Positions 8,532-17,706 of a stretch of DNA of 64,000 nt are shown piece after piece. The position numbers were made by a program, and so were the translations under genes. Each line of letters opens with the position of its first letter. The stretch's first letter is position 1. Below the pieces are notes generated by a model. It was given only the letters and a program-made list of their open reading frames with translations, was not told the DNA's origin and ran no database searches. This DNA is from Sulfurovum sp. (GTDB lineage Bacteria; Campylobacterota; Campylobacteria; Campylobacterales; Sulfurovaceae), in contig JAIZOF010000001.1 of assembly GCA_020525365.1 (NCBI GenBank), positions 825,456-889,455 of the forward strand, in the 5' to 3' direction.

Positions 8532-9101
8532 ATGCCATATTTTCCTATGTTCATAAATATAGAGAAGTTAAAGGTATTGGTTGTTGGTGGCGGGGTGATT
8601 GCCACCGAGAAACTTCAGAAACTAGTAGATTTTACCAAAGAGATTACCATTATCGCTGAAGAACTGAGTCCTGAAGTTAACCGACTTATCTGCAATCATT
8701 GCCTTAGCTTCCATCAGAGAGCATACCGTAGTGGAGATATCAGAGGGTTTGATATTGTGATCATTGCAACAGATACCGCAGAACTGCATCAGCAGATATA
8801 TGAAGAGAGTAGAGGTAGTGGAATACTCATTAATTCTGTAGATAATGCAGACTATTGTGATTTTATCTTTCCTTCCTATATCAAAAAAGAAGATTTGACT
8901 ATTGCATTTTCCACTGGTGGGGCATCCCCTGCTTTTACAAAACAGATACGTGAATATTTTGAGAAAATTATTCCACAAAGCGTTGGAACATTTCTTACAA
9001 AAATGAAAATATTACGTACCACAATGCCCAAAGGTAAAGAGCGAATGCACTATTTTGAGACACTTGTAGAAGCATATTTTAAAAAATATTTTAAATCTTG
9101 A
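8532..9101 (+). CDS. Precorrin-2 dehydrogenase / sirohydrochlorin ferrochelatase (CysG N-terminal type)
   Basis: This 189-residue protein corresponds to the N-terminal half of CysG or to yeast Met8p. It has an NAD-binding Rossmann loop at the start (VVGGGVIATEKLQ) and the conserved FSTGGASPAFTKQIREYFE segment near residue 125. It oxidises precorrin-2 to sirohydrochlorin and may insert iron to give sirohaem, the entry compound for haem d1. The methyltransferase half is the separate cobA at 951. Its promoter carries a perfect FNR-type site, and its own stop codon lies inside the next FNR-type site. Confidence 0.9.
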   Translation: MPYFPMFINIEKLKVLVVGGGVIATEKLQKLVDFTKEITIIAEELSPEVNRLICNHCLSFHQRAYRSGDIRGFDIVIIATDTAELHQQIYEESRGSGILINSVDNADYCDFIFPSYIKKEDLTIAFSTGGASPAFTKQIREYFEKIIPQSVGTFLTKMKILRTTMPKGKERMHYFETLVEAYFKKYFKS

Positions 9102-9139
9102 TATAAATCAATATTATATATTAAATAAGTCCATACAAT
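9098..9139 (+). promoter_or_regulatory. FNR-type promoter for the DUF2249 operon
   Basis: TTGATATAAATCAA (9098-9111) is a perfect TTGAT-N4-ATCAA site and overlaps the stop codon of the preceding gene (9099-9101). After exactly 22 nt comes TACAAT (9134-9139), the class II spacing, which predicts a start of transcription near 9146 and an 18-nt leader before the ATG at 9164. Confidence 0.7.
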
Positions 9140-9163
9140 ACAAGAAAATAATAAGGAGTCAAA

Positions 9164-9505
9164 ATGTCTGAAATAGAAAAAAAAGAGATTAAAGTAGAGG
9201 GTGCAACTGTACCCTTTTATGAATATATAATTGGTGAGACGCAATACTATGAGTTTGATACCTCCAAGTGTGGACCACCCGAACCAATGGTTAATGCTAT
9301 GACAGGTTTGAAGATGCTTGATAATCCGAAGAAGAAAGTGGTTATGATCAACCATAAAAAACCGATGGGGTTGCTTGAGAAAATTGGAGAGAATTATAAG
9401 ATAGAGACAGAGAAGATGAATGATGGCTGTATTAAGCTTATTTTCTCATATAAAGAGGGAGAGAGCAAAAAAGCCAATCTCAACGATATGGCATGTCATG
9501 GTTAG
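9164..9505 (+). CDS. DUF2249-domain protein (TusA-like fold)
   Basis: This 113-residue protein matches the DUF2249 pattern: a strand ending in FDTSKCGPPEPMVNAM, where families of this fold place a functional cysteine or acidic residue, then the conserved 'MINHKKPMGLLEKI' helix start. DUF2249 proteins are common beside denitrification genes and are suspected to act in redox or metal handling, but no activity is established. A GGAG ribosome site precedes the ATG. It leads a three-gene operon with a haem-copper-like membrane protein and a MIP18-like protein. Confidence 0.75.
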   Translation: MSEIEKKEIKVEGATVPFYEYIIGETQYYEFDTSKCGPPEPMVNAMTGLKMLDNPKKKVVMINHKKPMGLLEKIGENYKIETEKMNDGCIKLIFSYKEGESKKANLNDMACHG

Positions 9506-9515
9506 TGAGAGGTAG

Positions 9516-10760
9516 ATGAAGCAGATATCGAGTGATTTTGCACCACCACTAAAATTGATTGCTCCATTTTTTAGGTTTGGTGCAATCTTCTATCTTCTAT
9601 CGATGACGGCATTACTCTTTTTTTCACCTTCTTTCAGTTACGTACAGATGAATATTGCAGGATGGATACATCTATTTTTACTCGGATTTGTAATGATAGT
9701 TATCTTTGGAGCAATGGCACAATTAGTACCTGTGGTACTAGAAGCAGGACATGCAGTAGTAGATGTCTATTATGTTATTATGCCACTTCTGGTAATTGGT
9801 ACAGTAATCATGGTTGCAGGGTTTTGGTTTATGCCCACACTTTTGCCTTATGGTGGACTTTTAGTGCTTATAGCGATGATTATTTTTGCTGTAGAGAATT
9901 TTGCTACGCTTAAAAAGACCACACTTTGTACATTAACTATCTCTACAGTTAAGTGGAGTAATACTTATCTGTTATTTGGAATATTGACTGGATTTGCAAT
10001 CACTCTCGGGATTGTAGGAGATCTCTCTATTAATGTTAGTTTGATACTTAAAGCCCATGTCTATGCAGTGCTTGGCGGATATGTGCTTTTGACGATCATA
10101 GGGCTCTCATTGATTCTAATTCCAATGTTCTCATTGGCACATGGTTTTGATGAGAAGTCAATTCATATTGCCTTTAAGTTGACTGTTGGTGGTGTAGCAG
10201 TTGTTTTTCTGGGTGCATTGATTGGTATGGAGCAGATAATGTATTTGGGATACCTCCTTACAATAATAGGAGTATTCTTCTATTTGCGGCAAATATATAT
10301 TATTGCCAAACTAACAGTACGAAAAGAATTGGATATTTGGGCAAAATCAATGCTTTTTGCTTATGGTATGCTGATACTCTCTCTTATAGTTGTAGCAGCT
10401 TATTTTATTAGTGATAGTGAAAATCTATTACATGCTTCAATTTGGTTTCTGTTAATGGGGTTTATCTCCTCTATGATTACTGGACACCTTTATAAGATTG
10501 TACCATTTTTAGTTTGGTTTGAACGCTTTGCTCCATTTGTGGGAAAGAAAAAAGTACCTATGTTGCATGAAATGTACTCCAAGGAGGGAGCCTCAGTATT
10601 TTTTTGGTTTACTGCTTCAGGAGTAATCTTATCTGGGATAGGTTTGCTGCTAGAGAGCAATCTTTTTTTTAAAGCCGGAGGGAGTTTTCTATTTATAGGG
10701 GCACTTTTTTTGACACTAACAATCTATAAAATGCTAGCATATGGTAAAGAAGAAATATAA
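9516..10760 (+). CDS. Twelve-helix membrane protein related to haem-copper oxidase subunit I / NO-response proteins
   Basis: This 414-residue protein is almost entirely hydrophobic, with about 12 membrane helices. Conserved-looking histidines lie within helices: GWIHLFLLGF (residue about 52), LEAGHAV, LKAHVYAVLGGY and ITGHLYKIVPFLVW. The H-x-x-x-LGF...GA-x-x-x-x-P pattern recalls the short subunit-I-like proteins that accompany NnrS/NorB systems, though it is not a full catalytic subunit. It sits between DUF2249 and MIP18-like genes under an FNR-type promoter, directly before nap. A role in NO tolerance or haem-linked electron transfer is plausible; the function is not known. Confidence 0.6.
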   Translation: MKQISSDFAPPLKLIAPFFRFGAIFYLLSMTALLFFSPSFSYVQMNIAGWIHLFLLGFVMIVIFGAMAQLVPVVLEAGHAVVDVYYVIMPLLVIGTVIMVAGFWFMPTLLPYGGLLVLIAMIIFAVENFATLKKTTLCTLTISTVKWSNTYLLFGILTGFAITLGIVGDLSINVSLILKAHVYAVLGGYVLLTIIGLSLILIPMFSLAHGFDEKSIHIAFKLTVGGVAVVFLGALIGMEQIMYLGYLLTIIGVFFYLRQIYIIAKLTVRKELDIWAKSMLFAYGMLILSLIVVAAYFISDSENLLHASIWFLLMGFISSMITGHLYKIVPFLVWFERFAPFVGKKKVPMLHEMYSKEGASVFFWFTASGVILSGIGLLLESNLFFKAGGSFLFIGALFLTLTIYKMLAYGKEEI

Positions 10761-10774
10761 GGAGTTGTAGGAAT

Positions 10775-11083
10775 ATGTGCAATATTACAAAAGAAGTAGT
10801 TTTTGATGCGATCTCAACAGTGATTGATCCTGAGGTAGGGTTCAATCTGGTAGAGATGGGTTTGATTTATGATGCAATTATTGATGAGAAATATAATGTA
10901 CATGTAGTGATGACTCTTTCGACACAGGGGTGTCCACTACACCAAATGATTACTCAGTGGGTCAAAGAGGCAACAGAACGCATTGAAGGTGTTGGTGAGG
11001 TTGACATAGAAGTGGTCTGGGAGCCAGCATGGAATATTTCTATGGCAGATGATAATGTTAAAAAGGCACTTGGGGGGATGTGA
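10775..11083 (+). CDS. MIP18/PaaD-family (DUF59) metal-sulfur cluster assembly protein
   Basis: This 102-residue protein has the single DUF59 domain: DPEVGFNLVEMGLIYD at the N-terminus, a central VVMTLSTQGCPL with the family cysteine, and a VWEPAWN end. Family members (PaaD, SufT, MIP18) help load Fe-S clusters into target proteins. It is the last gene of the DUF2249 operon and lies just before the nap operon, whose products carry many [4Fe-4S] clusters. Use as a repair or maturation factor under nitrosative stress is inference. Confidence 0.82.
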   Translation: MCNITKEVVFDAISTVIDPEVGFNLVEMGLIYDAIIDEKYNVHVVMTLSTQGCPLHQMITQWVKEATERIEGVGEVDIEVVWEPAWNISMADDNVKKALGGM

Positions 11084-11210
11084 CCCCTTGAAGTATCAAA
11101 ATAATTTAGTTTTTTTTAAATTTTCATACTATTTATTGATAAAAGACTTTTTTACTCTGATTTATAATAGAGAATTATTACCCTTTCATAAGTCCTAACA
11201 TATACTTTCC

Positions 11211-11252
11211 TTGATACGTATCAAGACTTTTTCTCTTTTATGGGGTTATTCT
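11211..11252 (+). promoter_or_regulatory. FNR-type promoter of the nap operon
   Basis: TTGATACGTATCAA (11211-11224) is a perfect FNR consensus and is itself fully palindromic; with its flanks it reads CTTGATACGTATCAAG. A TATTCT hexamer (11247-11252) follows after exactly 22 nt, which is class II spacing. Transcription would start near 11259, leaving a 75-nt leader that ends in AAAAGGAGG before napA. The rest of the 250-bp gap after the MIP18-like gene is AT-rich, with no ORF or RNA gene that I can support. Confidence 0.75.
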
Positions 11253-11333
11253 AATAAGGTATATTTATGCTAAATATAAATCTATTATGTGATTTGTCTT
11301 TTAGGCAGATCTAGATAACTAAAAGGAGGAAAA

Positions 11334-14153
11334 ATGTCACTGAACAGACGTGAATTTTTAAAAAATTCGGCAGCAGTTGCAGCAGCAAGTGCAGTAGGTA
11401 TCTCTGTACCCCAAGAGGCACAGGCACAAGCATCAAACACTGAAAAAGATTGGAGGTGGGACAAGGCAGCGTGTCGTTTCTGTGGTACAGGGTGCGGTAT
11501 CATGCTTGCGACTAAACAGGGTAGAATTGTTGCGGTCAAGGGTGATCCAGCAGCACCAGTTAACAGGGGGCTAAACTGTATCAAGGGATACTTTAATGCA
11601 AAGATTATGTATGGTGCAGATAGACTGAAGACCCCACTGTTAAGGATGAACAGCAAGGGTGAGTTTGACAAGAATGGAAAATTTCGCCCTGTTAGCTGGA
11701 AACGTGCTTTTGATGAAATGGAAAAGCATGCCAAGAAGGCACTTAAAGAGAATGGTCCTGAAGGTGTGGCAGTATTTGCTTCTGGACAATACACCATCAT
11801 GGAGGGATATGCTGCACAGAAGATGATGAAGGCTGGTTTTAGATCTAATGCAATAGATCCCAACGCACGTCACTGTATGGCATCGGCTGTTGTTGGCTTT
11901 TATCAGACATTTGGTATTGATGAGCCTTCAGGATGCTATGATGATATCGAGATTACTGATACCATTGTTACATGGGGCTCTAATATGGCAGAGATGCATC
12001 CAATACTTTGGTCACGTGTTACAGATAGGAAACTTTCCAATCCAGACAAAGTAAAAATTGTTAATATTCAGACCTATACACACCGAACATGTGATTTGGG
12101 AGACTTTAATATTATCTTTTCACCAAATACAGATTTGGCACTTTGGAACTATATTGCACATGAGATCGTTTTTAATCATCCTGAGGCAATTGATTGGGAT
12201 TTTGTTAAGCAGAACATTGTATTTACGGCAGGACCGCTAAATATTGGATATGGTATGAGAAGGGCAAGCGATAAGTCACTCAAAGAGGGTAAATATAGTG
12301 CTAAAGAGATGGAGACCATTAGGAAAGAGATGGAAAAGGAGATCTCTGCTAAAGAGGCACCTGCATTAGCTCCGTATGGTATTAAAAAGGGTGATATTAT
12401 GAAAAATACCCCAGGTACACTCAAGCATTGGAAGATCTCATTTGAAGAGTACAAAAAGTCACTCGAGCCATTTACACTTGACTATGTTGCCAAGATTGCC
12501 AAAGGAGATCCAAATGAGTCAATTGAATCATTTAAGAAAAAACTCAAAATGTTAGCAGATCTTTATATTGAAAAAGACAGAAAAGTTGTTTCTTTCTGGA
12601 CCATGGGTATGAACCAGCACACTAGAGGTACATGGGTCAATACCCTCTCCTATAATGTACATTTCTTGCTTAACAAGCAGGCACTTCCAGGAAATGGTGC
12701 ATTCTCTTTGACGGGACAACCGAGTGCGTGTGGTACAGCAAGAGAAGTTGGTACTTTCTGCCATAGATTACCGGCAGATATGATGGTTAAAAATCCTAAA
12801 CATAGAGCACACGCAGAGAAAGTATGGAATATTCCGGCAGGGACACTTAATCCAGTAGGCAATCAGCATATCATGAAGATACATAGGGATATTGAGGATG
12901 GTATAGTCAAGTTTGCATGGGTTAATGTCTGTAATGCGTATCAAGATTCTGCATCTGCCAGCCACTGGATTAAAGCAGCAAGAGAGATGGATAACTTTAT
13001 TGTTACCTCTGATGGGTATCCAGGTATTTCTGCAATGGTTTCTGATCTAGTCCTTCCGTCTGCAATGATCTATGAAAAATGGGGTGCATATGGAAATGCT
13101 GAGAGGCGTACGCAACATTGGAGACAGCAAGTTCTCCCTGTGGGTGATGCAATGTCAGACACATGGCAGTGGTTTGAGTTTTCTAAGCGTTTTACCGTAA
13201 AAGATCTTTGGGGTAAATATACACTTAGAAATGGCAAGAAGCTACCAAATGTTATCAAAGATGCAAAAAAGATGGGTTACAGTGAAGATACAACAATGTA
13301 TGAAATTCTTTTTGCTAATGAAAAAGCAAAGAAAAATTACCCACTTAAGTCAAATCAGTTTCCTCAAAAAGGATATGATAACTCAGAAGCAATGGGTGAC
13401 AGTAGAAATGTTGTTGGTTCTGACGGAAAAGTATTCAAAGGATACGGCTTTATGATTCAAGAGTACCTCTTTGAAGAGTACGCAAGTTTTGGTAGAGGAC
13501 ATGGACATGACTTGGCTCCATTTAATGTTTATCATAAGGTACGTGGACTTAAGTGGCCGGTTGTCGATGGCAAAGAGACACAGTGGCGATTTAATGTTAA
13601 GTATGATCCATATGCAGCAAAAGCAGCCAAAAAAGCGGGTAGCAATTCAACACATGCTTTTTATGGTCCATTAGCAAAGAAGATTCTTCAAGGAACACTG
13701 ACTGGTCCAGATAAGAAGCTTGGGAAGTATGCCTTGCCAAATAAAGCAAAAATATTTGCAAGACCATATATGGATCCACCAGAAATGCCAGATAGTAATT
13801 ACGATACATGGCTTTGTACAGGGCGGGTACTTGAGCATTGGCATTCTGGAACCATGACAATGAGAGTACCTGAACTCTATCGTGCGGTACCAGAAGCACT
13901 CTGTTACATGAATCCTAAAGATGCCAAAGAAAAAAGTGTTAAACGTGGTGAGCTCGTATGGGTTGAGAGTAGACGTGGCAAAGTTAAGGCAAGAGTTGAG
14001 ACTAGAGGACGTAATAGACCACCTCAAGGATTGGTATTTGTTCCATGGTTTGATGAAAAGGTATTTATTAACAAAGTGTGTCTTGATGCAACTTGTCCAA
14101 TGAGTAAGCAGACAGATTACAAAAAGTGTGCAGTTAAAATATATAAAGCATAA
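11334..14153 (+). CDS. napA: Periplasmic nitrate reductase, catalytic subunit
   Basis: This 939-residue protein has a Tat signal (RREFLKNSA, residues 5-13) cleaved near AQA. A [4Fe-4S] motif has Cys47, Cys50, Cys54 and Cys82. The molybdenum ligand is Cys181, in [10 protein letters not shown]. It reduces nitrate to nitrite with a bis-MGD cofactor in the periplasm. The length matches the long epsilonproteobacterial NapA type, bigger than the roughly 830 residues of enteric enzymes. It is the first gene of the operon and has a strong Shine-Dalgarno (AAAAGGAGG). mobA for cofactor nucleotidylation is at 49.7 kb. Transcription from the FNR-type promoter at 11211 is inferred. Confidence 0.97.
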   Translation: MSLNRREFLKNSAAVAAASAVGISVPQEAQAQASNTEKDWRWDKAACRFCGTGCGIMLATKQGRIVAVKGDPAAPVNRGLNCIKGYFNAKIMYGADRLKTPLLRMNSKGEFDKNGKFRPVSWKRAFDEMEKHAKKALKENGPEGVAVFASGQYTIMEGYAAQKMMKAGFRSNAIDPNARHCMASAVVGFYQTFGIDEPSGCYDDIEITDTIVTWGSNMAEMHPILWSRVTDRKLSNPDKVKIVNIQTYTHRTCDLGDFNIIFSPNTDLALWNYIAHEIVFNHPEAIDWDFVKQNIVFTAGPLNIGYGMRRASDKSLKEGKYSAKEMETIRKEMEKEISAKEAPALAPYGIKKGDIMKNTPGTLKHWKISFEEYKKSLEPFTLDYVAKIAKGDPNESIESFKKKLKMLADLYIEKDRKVVSFWTMGMNQHTRGTWVNTLSYNVHFLLNKQALPGNGAFSLTGQPSACGTAREVGTFCHRLPADMMVKNPKHRAHAEKVWNIPAGTLNPVGNQHIMKIHRDIEDGIVKFAWVNVCNAYQDSASASHWIKAAREMDNFIVTSDGYPGISAMVSDLVLPSAMIYEKWGAYGNAERRTQHWRQQVLPVGDAMSDTWQWFEFSKRFTVKDLWGKYTLRNGKKLPNVIKDAKKMGYSEDTTMYEILFANEKAKKNYPLKSNQFPQKGYDNSEAMGDSRNVVGSDGKVFKGYGFMIQEYLFEEYASFGRGHGHDLAPFNVYHKVRGLKWPVVDGKETQWRFNVKYDPYAAKAAKKAGSNSTHAFYGPLAKKILQGTLTGPDKKLGKYALPNKAKIFARPYMDPPEMPDSNYDTWLCTGRVLEHWHSGTMTMRVPELYRAVPEALCYMNPKDAKEKSVKRGELVWVESRRGKVKARVETRGRNRPPQGLVFVPWFDEKVFINKVCLDATCPMSKQTDYKKCAVKIYKA

Positions 14154-14164
14154 GGTAAGTGTAG

Positions 14165-15001
14165 ATGGCAAACAGCTCTAACAACAATAGACGAAAGTTT
14201 ATAGCAACAACTTTTCAAAGTGTTGGCTTGACAGCTCTTGGCGGGTTGTTGTGGAGTGGGTATGTAGACGAAACAAAAGCATCACCATTAGTGCTTAGAC
14301 CACCTGGTGCACTAAAAGAAGAAGATTTCATTAAGGCATGTATCAAATGTGGACTCTGCGCAGAGGCATGTGTTAATCGTGATAGCAATATTGATAAAGA
14401 AACGGGAGAACAGCGTCCTGGCACCATTAAAATGGCAAAGGGAGGTAATCATGTTCTGATAGGTACACCCTTTTTTGTGCCTAGAGATATACCATGTTAT
14501 ATGTGTGATGATATCCCTTGTGTTCCAGTCTGTCCGTCTGGTGCACTGAATGAAGCATCTGTTACGAATGATAAAGGAGAGCTTGATATCGAAAAAGCAC
14601 ATATGGGATTAGCAGTTGTGCACAAAGAGAGTTGTGTTGCTTTTTGGGGACTACAGTGTGATGCATGTTATCGTGCTTGCCCACTACTTGATGAGGCGAT
14701 TACTTTAGAGTATCATAAAAATGAACGTACTGGAAAGCATGCATTTTTGTTACCAGTGGTTCATTCAGGCATCTGTACAGGCTGCGGACTGTGTGAAAAG
14801 GCATGTGTCACCGAAAAGCCAGCAATTTTTGTATTGCCAATCGAGTATTCGACGGGTAGAGTAGGTGATCATTATGTTAAAGGTTGGGATAAAAAAGATC
14901 AGCAACGTGTAGGTGACCGTAAACTTGATAAGATAAAAACAAAGACTAAGCGAAGTGAAAAAACACCAATAGACTATCTAAATAAGGGAATAGAGTATTG
15001 A
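14165..15001 (+). CDS. napG: NapG, Tat-exported polyferredoxin of the quinol dehydrogenase
   Basis: This 278-residue protein has an N-terminal Tat motif (NNRRKFIATTF) followed by four [4Fe-4S] cysteine groups: CIKCGLCAEAC, CYMCDDIPCVPVC, CDACYRAC and CTGCGLCEKAC. With membrane-bound NapH it passes electrons from menaquinol to NapB/NapA. Epsilonproteobacteria lack napC and depend on NapGH. It follows napA by 11 bp and overlaps the napH start. Confidence 0.96.
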   Translation: MANSSNNNRRKFIATTFQSVGLTALGGLLWSGYVDETKASPLVLRPPGALKEEDFIKACIKCGLCAEACVNRDSNIDKETGEQRPGTIKMAKGGNHVLIGTPFFVPRDIPCYMCDDIPCVPVCPSGALNEASVTNDKGELDIEKAHMGLAVVHKESCVAFWGLQCDACYRACPLLDEAITLEYHKNERTGKHAFLLPVVHSGICTGCGLCEKACVTEKPAIFVLPIEYSTGRVGDHYVKGWDKKDQQRVGDRKLDKIKTKTKRSEKTPIDYLNKGIEY

Positions 15002-15822
15002 TAAAAAATCTAAAATATCTACTACTTAGACGTACAACGCAGATATTGCTTTTGGTACTCTATTTTGGTGCAAATGCCTATGGTTGGCATATTCTCGAAG
15101 GGACATTTGGCTCCTCTGTACTCTTTGGAACCATTCCTCTAGCAGATCCCTATACGACACTACAGGTGCTCGCTACTGGGCTTGTACTGGGAACTGATGT
15201 ATTATTTGGTGCTGTGATTATTACGTTGTTTTACTTTATCATAGGTGGTAGAGCATTTTGTTCATGGGTCTGCCCTATCAATATGGTGACCGATCTTGCC
15301 AATTGGTTTAGACGTATACTCAAGCTAGATAAGGAGGAGGTTAACTATCGTTTCATTAAACGTAGTGCACGCTACTGGATTATGGTACTAGGTCTTATTG
15401 TCTCTACCGTAGTTGGTGTAGCAGCGTTTGAAGCACTTAGCCCCATTACCATCATGCAAAGAGGTATTATCTTTGGTTTTGGTGTAGGTGTTTCTGTAGT
15501 GGTAGCAATTTTTCTGTTTGACCTGTTTGGAGTTAAAAATGGTTGGTGTGGATACTTGTGTCCACTTGGTGCAGCCTATAGTTTAATAGGTTCCAAAAGT
15601 CTTATTAGGGTCGAACATAATCATGAGTTATGTACAACATGCATGGAGTGTAAAGTGGTATGTCCTGAAAATCAGGTCTTATGGATGGTTGACAAAGAGA
15701 GTACCTCAGTTATAGATGGAGAGTGTACCAACTGTGGTCGTTGCATTGATGTATGTAATGACGACGCATTAGGGTTTGGTATTAGAAACTTTACAAAAAA
15801 AGTAAACAGCAAAAAGGAGTAA
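14998..15822 (+). CDS. napH: NapH, membrane quinol dehydrogenase subunit
   Basis: This 274-residue protein has four to five membrane helices and two conserved cytoplasmic cysteine loops (CSWVCPINM and GWCGYLCPLG). Two [4Fe-4S] groups lie near the C-terminus (CTTCMECKVVCP and CTNCGRCIDVC). It takes electrons from menaquinol and hands them to NapG. A TTG start overlaps the napG stop (TTGA), so the two proteins should be made in step. Confidence 0.96.
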   Translation: MIKNLKYLLLRRTTQILLLVLYFGANAYGWHILEGTFGSSVLFGTIPLADPYTTLQVLATGLVLGTDVLFGAVIITLFYFIIGGRAFCSWVCPINMVTDLANWFRRILKLDKEEVNYRFIKRSARYWIMVLGLIVSTVVGVAAFEALSPITIMQRGIIFGFGVGVSVVVAIFLFDLFGVKNGWCGYLCPLGAAYSLIGSKSLIRVEHNHELCTTCMECKVVCPENQVLWMVDKESTSVIDGECTNCGRCIDVCNDDALGFGIRNFTKKVNSKKE

Positions 15823-15825
15823 AGA

Positions 15826-16770
15826 ATGAAAAGAATAATAAAACCACTGGTAATGGGTTCATTGCTTATGGCATCAACACTTTATGGCACAAATACAGCC
15901 GCATGTAAGGGATGCCATGGTCAAAATTTTGAAAAGCATGCAATGGGAAAATCAAAAATTGTAAAAGATATGAGTAAAGCAGATATTGTTACAGCTTTAA
16001 AAGGGTATAGAACTGGCACTTATGGTAGAGGAATGAAAGGGATAATGATTGGACAGGTTAAAGCACTTGACAATAAAGCAATTAAAGCACTAGCAAATGA
16101 AATCAAGAGTGCAGGAACGGTAAAAAGCAATAAACCGTCTACCAGTAAAGCAAAAGTCATTGATATTAATGCTAAAGCATCTGACCCAAATAGAATCATA
16201 AAAGAAGATCTCGGTAATAAAAAAGTTATTGACGAGACCGTACTAGGACTACGCAAAAAGTCACTTTTCAAGGAAGATGATGTTGCGCCAGTAAATGTTA
16301 AAGAGAATAGACCAGCACCAGGAACTTCATCAAGATTTGAAAGAGCTTATGTCAATGCGCCACCAATGATTCCTCACTCTGTAGAAGGACTACTGCCGAT
16401 TATGAAGAATAACAACCAGTGCTTGGGTTGCCATATGCCAGATGTAGCAAAAGGAATAGGCGCAACACCGATTCCTTTGTCTCACTTTACAAACTATAGA
16501 CCTGAAACAGTTCTTAAAAATGGTGAGATGGTTAAAGAAGGTAAGGTGGTTGGACTTCATGGTGATTTAGGTAATGTTGGTGATATTAAGCTGGCAAAGG
16601 TAAAAAAACTCAATCATCTTTATCAGGGACGCTTCAACTGTTCTCAATGTCATGCACCGCAGGCAAAAGTACAGACAGCTGTTGCGAATACATTTAGGCC
16701 TGATGGATTAACCGGAGATATGAAAACACGCTCAAATCTTTTTGATACTATCAGTGAAGGTGTTAAATAG
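15826..16770 (+). CDS. napB: NapB with an added N-terminal cytochrome c domain (three haem sites)
   Basis: This 314-residue protein is about twice the usual NapB length. After a signal peptide comes a small class I cytochrome c-like domain with Cys27-x2-Cys30-His31 (CKGCH) and a methionine-rich helix region to about residue 100. A linker of roughly 50 low-complexity residues rich in Lys, Ser and Asp follows, then a standard diheme NapB with Cys199-Cys202-His203 (CLGCH), Cys272-Cys275-His276 (CSQCH) and the usual axial-histidine contexts (MIPHSVEG, SHFTNYR). NapB passes electrons from NapGH to NapA. The extra haem could replace a separate mono-haem donor or extend the electron wire; this is inference. 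Confidence 0.93.
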   Translation: MKRIIKPLVMGSLLMASTLYGTNTAACKGCHGQNFEKHAMGKSKIVKDMSKADIVTALKGYRTGTYGRGMKGIMIGQVKALDNKAIKALANEIKSAGTVKSNKPSTSKAKVIDINAKASDPNRIIKEDLGNKKVIDETVLGLRKKSLFKEDDVAPVNVKENRPAPGTSSRFERAYVNAPPMIPHSVEGLLPIMKNNNQCLGCHMPDVAKGIGATPIPLSHFTNYRPETVLKNGEMVKEGKVVGLHGDLGNVGDIKLAKVKKLNHLYQGRFNCSQCHAPQAKVQTAVANTFRPDGLTGDMKTRSNLFDTISEGVK

Positions 16771-17309
16771 TGACAAAACGAAGAGTATTTTTTCATACTT
16801 TGGGTGGTTCATCGCACTACAACAGGGAGCACAACTCTCTGTATGTACGACCACCTTATGGAAATACAGAATCTCTTTTTCAGAAGGAGTGTCCTACCTG
16901 CGAAAGCAACAGCTGTGTAGCTTCTTGTGATGAAAAGATTATCTTTATTGCCGACGATAATACACCTAGGCTAACATTTAAACAAAATGGTTGCACCTTT
17001 TGTGATGCCTGTGCACAAGCATGTGAACTGGGGGTACTTTCTCTTGAAAATAAAGAGACAGCCATGCAACTCAATGCTATATTTCGTATCTCTCTTAATA
17101 CTTGTGTAGCACATCACGGTGTGATCTGTCATACCTGTAAAGAGCCTTGTATTGATGATGCCATTTTATTTAATGGACTTTTTAATCCTATTATTGATAA
17201 TGAGAAGTGTACTGCTTGTGGTTTTTGCCTTTCGCGCTGTCCAACACAGGCAATTACCTATGAGCCATTTGTATTAGAAAAAAATAAAGAAAATATCACT
17301 ATGGCTTAA
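16770..17309 (+). CDS. napF: NapF-type iron-sulfur protein
   Basis: This 179-residue soluble protein has three or four cysteine clusters (CPTCESNSC, CTFCDACAQAC, CHTCKEPC and CTACGFCLSRCP). The GTG start overlaps the napB stop (TAGTG). There is no signal peptide, so it is cytoplasmic. NapF is thought to help load the Fe-S cluster of NapA before Tat export, or to support electron flow. Its place after napB matches Campylobacter and Wolinella nap operons. Confidence 0.9.
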   Translation: MTKRRVFFHTLGGSSHYNREHNSLYVRPPYGNTESLFQKECPTCESNSCVASCDEKIIFIADDNTPRLTFKQNGCTFCDACAQACELGVLSLENKETAMQLNAIFRISLNTCVAHHGVICHTCKEPCIDDAILFNGLFNPIIDNEKCTACGFCLSRCPTQAITYEPFVLEKNKENITMA

Positions 17310-17367
17310 TTGTCTTAGATAAAAACATAATACTATTTAATAGAGACAATATAAGGGAGTATATAGC

Positions 17368-17706
17368 ATGAATCTACAAAAGTGTTATCCAAAACTATTT
17401 AAAAAGCTTAAAGATAAAAATCTTGAACTACGTCATCTTCTTAATGTTGATGAGAACTACGAGGACTATGATTCTGAAGAATTTGAGTTTGAGCCTGATG
17501 AATATAATTTTATTATCTATATTGCTGATCCAATCAAACTGGTACTAGGAGAGGAAAGGTTTAAAATATTTGTAGAGCATTTGGGTAATCTAGAAGCATT
17601 TGAAAATTTTGTACTCTCCGAAGAGGATCTTTACGGTATAAAGAGCACACTAAATGATGAGGAGATTGCAGCATTGATACTCGAGAAGGTAGAGGCATTA
17701 TTGTGA
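17368..17706 (+). CDS. Small acidic protein of unknown function inside the nap operon
   Basis: This 112-residue cytoplasmic protein has no signal peptide, helix of membrane length or cysteine pair. It is strongly acidic, with an 'EDYDSEEFEFEPDEY' patch near residues 30-45. It is preceded by AAGGGAG and overlaps the napL start by four bases, so it is translated as part of the operon. I do not recognise a family. Its position between napF and napL suggests a chaperone-like or assembly role for nap proteins, but nothing in the sequence proves it. Confidence 0.75.
   Translation: MNLQKCYPKLFKKLKDKNLELRHLLNVDENYEDYDSEEFEFEPDEYNFIIYIADPIKLVLGEERFKIFVEHLGNLEAFENFVLSEEDLYGIKSTLNDEEIAALILEKVEALL

Noticed and set aside
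11285..11863. 192-residue minus-strand ORF over the start of napA.
   Set aside because: It is the antisense of a highly conserved napA region; napA coding evidence is decisive.
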